The notes beneath the pieces were generated by a model. That model saw nothing but the letters and a program-made list of their open reading frames with translations, ran no database searches and was not told where the DNA came from. Positions 34,791 through 38,873 of a stretch of DNA of 38,873 nt are shown here, piece by piece (positions within the stretch are counted from its first letter, which is position 1; every line of letters starts with the position of its first letter). The position numbers and the translations under genes were made by a program. The stretch is taken from contig JAIXQU010000054.1 in NCBI GenBank assembly GCA_027485575.1, positions 1 to 38,873 on the forward strand, written 5' to 3'. This DNA is from Cytophagaceae bacterium (GTDB lineage: Bacteria; Bacteroidota; Bacteroidia; Cytophagales; Flexibacteraceae).

Positions 34791-37300
34791 ACGAAGCCGA
34801 AACCAGAGCAGAACGCATTGACCCGAAGCTAAAGGCTTGTGGTTGGGGTGTTGTTGAAGGCTCTAAAATCCTACGTGAATACAACATTACCGCAGGTAAA
34901 ATTCAAACAGGGGGCGTAAGGTCAAAAAAACTCACTGCCGATTATGTGTTGGTTTACAAGGGAATTAAACTGGCAGTAGTTGAAGCCAAAAGCGATGATT
35001 TGGGCGTAGGTGAAGGTGTGGCACAAGCCAAACAATATGCAGAGAAACTAAAATTAGAAACCACATACAGCACCAACGGAAAAGAGATTTACAGCATCTG
35101 TATGAAAACAGGTGCGGAAGGTTTGGTAGCAGATTACCTCACACCCGAACAACTTTGGAATAAAACTTTTGCAGTTCAAAATGAATGGAGAGAAAAATTT
35201 TCTGCCATTCCGTTTGAAGATGTGGGCGGCTCAAAAGGAGCAAGATATTATCAGGAAATTGCTGTAAACAACACTTTAGAAGCCGTTGCCAATAATGCAG
35301 ACCGCATTTTATTAACCCTTGCCACAGGCACAGGAAAAACATTTATTGCTTTTCAAATTGCGTGGAAATTATTTCAAACCCGTTGGAACCTTTCGGCAAT
35401 TGATAATGGAAAATTGAAAATTGAAAATGAAGAAAACGGAAGAAATGTTTATCACGCCAGAAGACCGAGAATACTTTTTTTAGCAGATAGAAATATTTTA
35501 GCCAACCAGGCCTTCAATGCTTTTTCAGCATTTCCCGAAGATGCTTTGATAAGAATTAGCCCAAAAGAAATCAGTAAAAAAGGAAGTGTGCCCACAAACG
35601 GCAGCATCTTCTTTACCATTTTTCAAACATTTATGACCAATGCAATTGATAATGGAGAATTGACAATGGAAAATGAAGAAGAAAATTGGTCTATAGCAGC
35701 CGAACCGCATTCCAATTATCAATTATCACCTATCAACTATCAATTATACCCCGCCGATTATTTTGATTTCATCATTATTGACGAGTGCCACCGGGGCGGA
35801 GCAAACGATGAAGGAAACTGGAGAGGCATTTTAGAATATTTTTCGCCAGCCGTTCAGTTGGGTTTAACAGCCACACCCAAACGCAAAGACAACGTAGATA
35901 CGTACAAATATTTTGGTGAACCTGTTTACGTCTATTCGCTAAAAGAAGGCATTAACGATGGTTTCTTAACCCCATTCAAAGTAAAACGCATCAAGACAAC
36001 CCTTGATGATTACATCTACACCAGTGATGACCAAATAATAGAAGGGGAAATTGAAGAAGGCAGACTTTACACCGAACCCGACTTCAATAAAATAATTGAG
36101 ATAAAAGCAAGAGAGGCAAAACGTGTTCAGATTTATTTGGACGATGCCAACCAAAAAGAGAAGGCCATAATTTTTTGTGCGACACAAGACCATGCTGCCG
36201 CAGTTCGTGATTTGGTAAACCAATACAAGAAAAGCACCGACCCGAATTATTGTGTTCGTGTAACTGCCAATGACGGAGAAATAGGTGAACAGTTTTTAAG
36301 AGAGTTTCAAGACAACGAAAAAACAATCCCAACCATTTTAACTACTTCTCAAAAACTTTCAACAGGAGTTGATGCAAGGAATATCCGTAACATCGTTTTG
36401 ATGCGACCAGTAAACTCAATGATAGAGTTTAAGCAAATTGTAGGACGAGGAACACGTTTGTTTGATGGCAAAGACTTTTTTACCATCTATGATTTTGTAG
36501 ATGCTTACCACCATTTTGCAGACCCTGAATGGGACGGTGATGCTTTACCTTGTGAGGTTTGCGGACAATTAGTTTGTGAATGTCAAACGGGACCCAAACC
36601 ACCGCCACAACCTTGTAAAGTTTGCGGACAAACACCTTGCGTTTGCGAAAAGAAACCGAAAGAGCCCTGCGAAATTTGTGGTGAACTAAATTGCAATTGT
36701 AAAAAGCGACAAAAAATAAAAGTGAAGTTGAAAGACGGCAAGGAACGTGAAATACAATCAATGATTTCTACTTCGTTTTGGAGTGCAGACGGCAAACCAA
36801 TTTCAGCAGAAGAATTTTTGAATAATCTGTTTGGCGAATTGCCAAACCTATTCAAAAGTGAAGAGGAGTTGCGGACACTTTGGAGCAATCCACTAACGAG
36901 ACGAACACTTTTAGAGAAATTAGATGCAGCAGGTTTCGGCAAAGATGAATTGACCACTTTACAGAAACTGATCGATGCTGAAAAAAGCGACCTGTTTGAT
37001 GTCTTGGAATATGTTTTTAACAGCGAGACAAAACCCATGACAAGGGAAGCAAGAGTAGCAGCAGCACAAGCCACCATCTTTGCCTTGCTGGACAACAAAC
37101 AAAAAGAGTTTATAGAATTTGTATTGATCAAATATATTGAAACAGGCGTAGAAGAACTTGACCAGGAGAAACTCCCCATCTTGCTCACAAACAAATATCA
37201 ATCGCTTGAGGATGCAAAAGATATTTTGGGCAATGTTGCCAACATCAGCAGACTATTCATAGAATTCCAACAGCATTTATACAAACAGAAGGCAGCATAA
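34787..37300 (+). CDS. hsdR: Type I restriction endonuclease subunit HsdR (EcoEI-like)
   Basis: The protein has 837 residues. The N-terminal nuclease domain has D52, then E66-x-K68 (ADYVLVY...VVEAKS). The translocase has Walker A ATGTGKT (179-185), DECH (332-335), LTATPKRKD, and a helicase C domain with VGRGTRLFDGK. The C-terminal EcoEI_R_C-like domain begins about residue 660. Three closely spaced Cys modules of the form CxxCGxxxCxC start at 589, 610 and 628, likely zinc-binding. Two segments look inserted relative to homologues I recall: residues about 204-225, between the Walker A region and RRPRILFLADR; and about 286-322, between FQTFMTNA and YPADYFDFIIIDECH. Both consist of heptamer repeat arrays. 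The gene ends at 37300 with no intact gene directly after it. Confidence 0.94.
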   Translation: MNEAETRAERIDPKLKACGWGVVEGSKILREYNITAGKIQTGGVRSKKLTADYVLVYKGIKLAVVEAKSDDLGVGEGVAQAKQYAEKLKLETTYSTNGKEIYSICMKTGAEGLVADYLTPEQLWNKTFAVQNEWREKFSAIPFEDVGGSKGARYYQEIAVNNTLEAVANNADRILLTLATGTGKTFIAFQIAWKLFQTRWNLSAIDNGKLKIENEENGRNVYHARRPRILFLADRNILANQAFNAFSAFPEDALIRISPKEISKKGSVPTNGSIFFTIFQTFMTNAIDNGELTMENEEENWSIAAEPHSNYQLSPINYQLYPADYFDFIIIDECHRGGANDEGNWRGILEYFSPAVQLGLTATPKRKDNVDTYKYFGEPVYVYSLKEGINDGFLTPFKVKRIKTTLDDYIYTSDDQIIEGEIEEGRLYTEPDFNKIIEIKAREAKRVQIYLDDANQKEKAIIFCATQDHAAAVRDLVNQYKKSTDPNYCVRVTANDGEIGEQFLREFQDNEKTIPTILTTSQKLSTGVDARNIRNIVLMRPVNSMIEFKQIVGRGTRLFDGKDFFTIYDFVDAYHHFADPEWDGDALPCEVCGQLVCECQTGPKPPPQPCKVCGQTPCVCEKKPKEPCEICGELNCNCKKRQKIKVKLKDGKEREIQSMISTSFWSADGKPISAEEFLNNLFGELPNLFKSEEELRTLWSNPLTRRTLLEKLDAAGFGKDELTTLQKLIDAEKSDLFDVLEYVFNSETKPMTREARVAAAQATIFALLDNKQKEFIEFVLIKYIETGVEELDQEKLPILLTNKYQSLEDAKDILGNVANISRLFIEFQQHLYKQKAA
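35399..35433 (+). repeat. Five-unit 7-bp repeat array inside hsdR (array 1)
   Basis: Five consecutive heptamers: ATTGATA, ATGGAAA, ATTGAAA, ATTGAAA, ATGAAGA. They encode an Asn/Glu/Lys-rich stretch (IDNGKLKIENEE). Written in the phase ATAATTG they match the consensus of the two arrays downstream. The array lies between the Walker A region and the next conserved motif. Confidence 0.85.
35645..35747 (+). repeat. Two inverted 7-bp repeat arrays bracketing an insertion in hsdR (arrays 2 and 3)
   Basis: Array 2 (35645-35679) is five units: ATTGATA, ATGGAGA, ATTGACA, ATGGAAA, ATGAAGA. Array 3 (35713-35747) is five units: CAATTAT, CAATTAT, CACCTAT, CAACTAT, CAATTAT, the reverse complement of the same ATAATTG consensus. 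The pair can form an imperfect hairpin with the 33 bp between them in the loop. The insertion adds about 36 residues just before the DECH motif and keeps the frame. Confidence 0.85.
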
Positions 37301-37803
37301 TGAAAGAACACAGCCGACATACGGCCAAGGCTTCACAGTTATGCATATTTTCAAGCCAGACTACTTTTACCGCCTCTGCGGAAAGCCAACGCACTGACCA
37401 ACCGCATACAACATACAGAAGGGCAGCGCAACTGCACCCACCTAAAAAGTGGGGTTTCATGTTCTAAAGTAAGTTTTGTGGATAATGATCAGCCTAAGTA
37501 GATTTCAAATCAAGTTTTGTGGTAAAAGTCCCGCCTGTCGGGTAGCCTCAGTCCGTAATCTTCCATGTGCTTTTAAAATACAACCATTCAAAACCCTATT
37601 TCCATTTCATTATTAGTGATATTAATTGAAATGGACAGTGACTTAAACCACGTGGTTGATTAATTTCTTTTAAAAACCAACCTCCGGATTTTCAAAAGTT
37701 AATATTTGAAAAACGAAAAAATCAAAATGACTTATTTTCATTAGCTTCTTTGGCCAAAAACCCTCTAATTTGCCCTTTCTACACCAATTTTAAACAGTTA
37801 ACA
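37301..37803. other. Intergenic region between hsdR and the acyl-CoA carboxylase gene
   Basis: No credible gene. It holds the motif ACCAACCGCA (37398-37407) shared with the other flank of the operon, a weak hairpin CCCAC/GTGGG at about 37437-37455 that may terminate the operon, a direct repeat AAGTTTTGTGG (37471-37481 and 37512-37522), and the palindrome CCCGCCTGTCGGG (37530-37542). Further on are the inverted repeat TCCATTTCA/TGAAATGGA (37601-37609, 37627-37635) and the perfect 12-bp palindrome at 37646-37657. Confidence 0.75.
37646..37657. promoter_or_regulatory. Perfect 12-bp palindrome, candidate operator
   Basis: AACCACGTGGTT is a perfect palindrome centred on CACGTG, about 150 bp before the carboxylase start codon and the only gene it could serve on that side. 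TTAA sequences lie on both sides (from 37643 and 37660). Symmetric sites of this type are typical of dimeric repressors, but the binding protein is unknown. Confidence 0.45.
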
Positions 37804-38873
37804 ATGAGCCATGAAGGCATGGTAGTCGCAGCAGCATCGATTACAGAATTAGAAAACCAATTACTAAGCAAAAGGACCAAAACCAAACTTGGTGGAGGTC
37901 CCAAGCGGATAGAAGCCCACAAGAAAAAAGGGAAACTCACTGCCAGAGAGAGAATTCAACTTTTAACTGATCCGGATTCCACATTTATGGAACTGGGGCT
38001 TTTCACCGGAGAAGGCATGTATGAAGAAGAAGGCGGCTGTCCTTCAGGTGGAACTGTTGCAGGGATTGGATATGTCTGTGGTCGGATGTGTGTGATTGTT
38101 GCAAATGACGCCACAGTGAAAGCAGGTGCCTGGTTTCCTATCACAGCGAAGAAAAACCTAAGGGCGCAGGAAGTCTCCATAGAAAACAGATTACCAATTA
38201 TTTATCTTGTTGATTCTGCGGGAATTTACCTTCCATTGCAGGCAGACGTATTTGCTGACAAAGAGCATTTTGGACGGATTTTCAGAAACAACTCCATCAT
38301 GAGTAGCATGGGTATTGTTCAGATTTCAGCCATCATGGGTTCTTGTGTTGCTGGTGGGGCATATTTGCCCATCATGAGCGATGAAGCCATGATAGTTGAT
38401 GGGACAGGTTCTGTATTTTTAGCTGGTTCATTTTTAGTGAAATCAGCCATTGGAGAAGATATTGACAATGAGACACTGGGAGGTGCAACTACGCATTGTG
38501 AAATTTCAGGAGTTACAGATTATAAGCATCCCAATGATGAGACTTGTCTTCAATCCATCCGCAACATTGTAGATAAAATGGGAGGTCAACCCCGGGCTGA
38601 GTTCAGCAGGGTTGCAGCGGTAGAACCAAAAGAGAGTTGGGCAACCCTTCCAGATGTTTTTCCTTTTGACAGATCCAAACCTTATGATATGGCAGAAATC
38701 CTGAAAAGGCTTTGTGATAATTCTGAATGGGAAGAGTACAAAGCACTTTATGGAAAAACCATTCTTTGCGCTTATGCAAGGATAGATGGTTGGGCCGTTG
38801 GCATAGTGGCTAACCAACGAAAAATGGTAAAAAGCAAAAAAGGAGAAATGCAGATGGGCGGCGTAATCTATTC
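37804..38873 (+). CDS. Acyl-CoA carboxylase carboxyltransferase (beta) subunit, 3' end missing
   Basis: 356 complete codons are visible from ATG at 37804 to the window edge; the family is usually about 510-540 residues, so roughly one third is missing. The N-terminus has KTKLGGGPKRIEAHKKKGKLTARERIQLL, the typical entry of biotin-dependent carboxylase beta subunits. The oxyanion-hole region is MGSCVAGGAYLPIMSDEAMIVDG, and the FGRIFRNNSIMSSMGIVQISAIMGS stretch is closer to methylcrotonyl-CoA carboxylase than to acetyl-CoA carboxylase. The domain transfers a carboxyl group from biotin to the acyl-CoA acceptor in the cytoplasm. The matching biotin carboxylase/carrier subunit may lie downstream outside the window. 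A propionyl-CoA or geranyl-CoA specificity cannot be excluded. Confidence 0.93.
   Translation, partial: MSHEGMVVAAASITELENQLLSKRTKTKLGGGPKRIEAHKKKGKLTARERIQLLTDPDSTFMELGLFTGEGMYEEEGGCPSGGTVAGIGYVCGRMCVIVANDATVKAGAWFPITAKKNLRAQEVSIENRLPIIYLVDSAGIYLPLQADVFADKEHFGRIFRNNSIMSSMGIVQISAIMGSCVAGGAYLPIMSDEAMIVDGTGSVFLAGSFLVKSAIGEDIDNETLGGATTHCEISGVTDYKHPNDETCLQSIRNIVDKMGGQPRAEFSRVAAVEPKESWATLPDVFPFDRSKPYDMAEILKRLCDNSEWEEYKALYGKTILCAYARIDGWAVGIVANQRKMVKSKKGEMQMGGVIY

Noticed and set aside
36583-37194. Minus-strand open frame of 203 codons
   Set aside because: It overlaps the well-supported C-terminal part of hsdR on the opposite strand and has no recognisable domain.
37437-37458. Strong terminator after hsdR
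   Set aside because: The CCCAC/GTGGG stem is only five base pairs and is followed by a short GTTT, so I list it only as a weak possibility within the spacer.
37300-37467. 55-codon open frame starting on the hsdR stop (TAATG overlap)
   Set aside because: The coupling position is tempting, but the product has no hydrophobic core or known motif, and it runs through flank motifs and a hairpin that look non-coding.

Overview
The window looks like chromosome from a member of the Bacteroidota. The evidence is a C-terminal type IX secretion (T9SS) sorting tail, very large Ig/PKD-like surface proteins, promoters of the Bacteroidota form (TTG, then TAnnTTTG), little Shine-Dalgarno signal, and AT-rich spacers. 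Genus cannot be named from the sequence alone.

Layout. (1) Positions 1-16008, minus strand: three secreted or surface proteins. They are a 1473-residue multidomain T9SS cargo protein, a 371-residue beta-helix protein and, 24 bp after it, a giant adhesin. The adhesin runs off the left edge with at least 3406 codons in view. It holds six tandem 231-bp repeats, a long series of Ig-like modules, CARDB-like modules and PKD-like modules, including a near-identical segment repeated at a 747-bp offset. (2) 16225-20810: an amino acid permease, truA, and two uncharacterised secreted proteins. (3) 20843-22595: a solitary D12-class adenine methyltransferase with a TTG start, followed by about 900 bp of non-coding but highly structured DNA. 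(4) 22596-30765: a minus-strand set (membrane-fusion lipoprotein, MacB/FtsX-type permease, Gfo/Idh/MocA oxidoreductase); a secreted amidohydrolase-like protein that has lost its HxH metal motif; a GH3-family adenylating enzyme; and a geranylgeranyl-reductase-type flavoprotein. (5) 31046-37300: a type I restriction-modification operon, hsdM-hsdS-DUF1016 nuclease-hsdR, with every junction overlapping by 4 bp. (6) 37804 to the end: the first 356 codons of an acyl-CoA carboxylase carboxyltransferase subunit.

The most unusual signal is in the restriction operon. hsdM carries two different short GC-rich palindromes in frame (at 31705 and 32371). hsdR carries three arrays of exactly five 7-bp units each, consensus ATAATTG/CAATTAT. 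They form two in-frame insertions: one array alone just after the Walker A region, and two arrays in opposite orientation bracketing a second insertion just before the DECH box. These look like small repeat elements that were inserted into essential parts of the enzyme while keeping the frame. The locus is also bordered by nested inverted repeats and a third palindrome. The other signals worth checking are the structured region next to dam, the 54-bp GTTTCAAA tandem repeat, the pseudo-amidohydrolase, and the ongoing repeat expansion in the giant adhesin.
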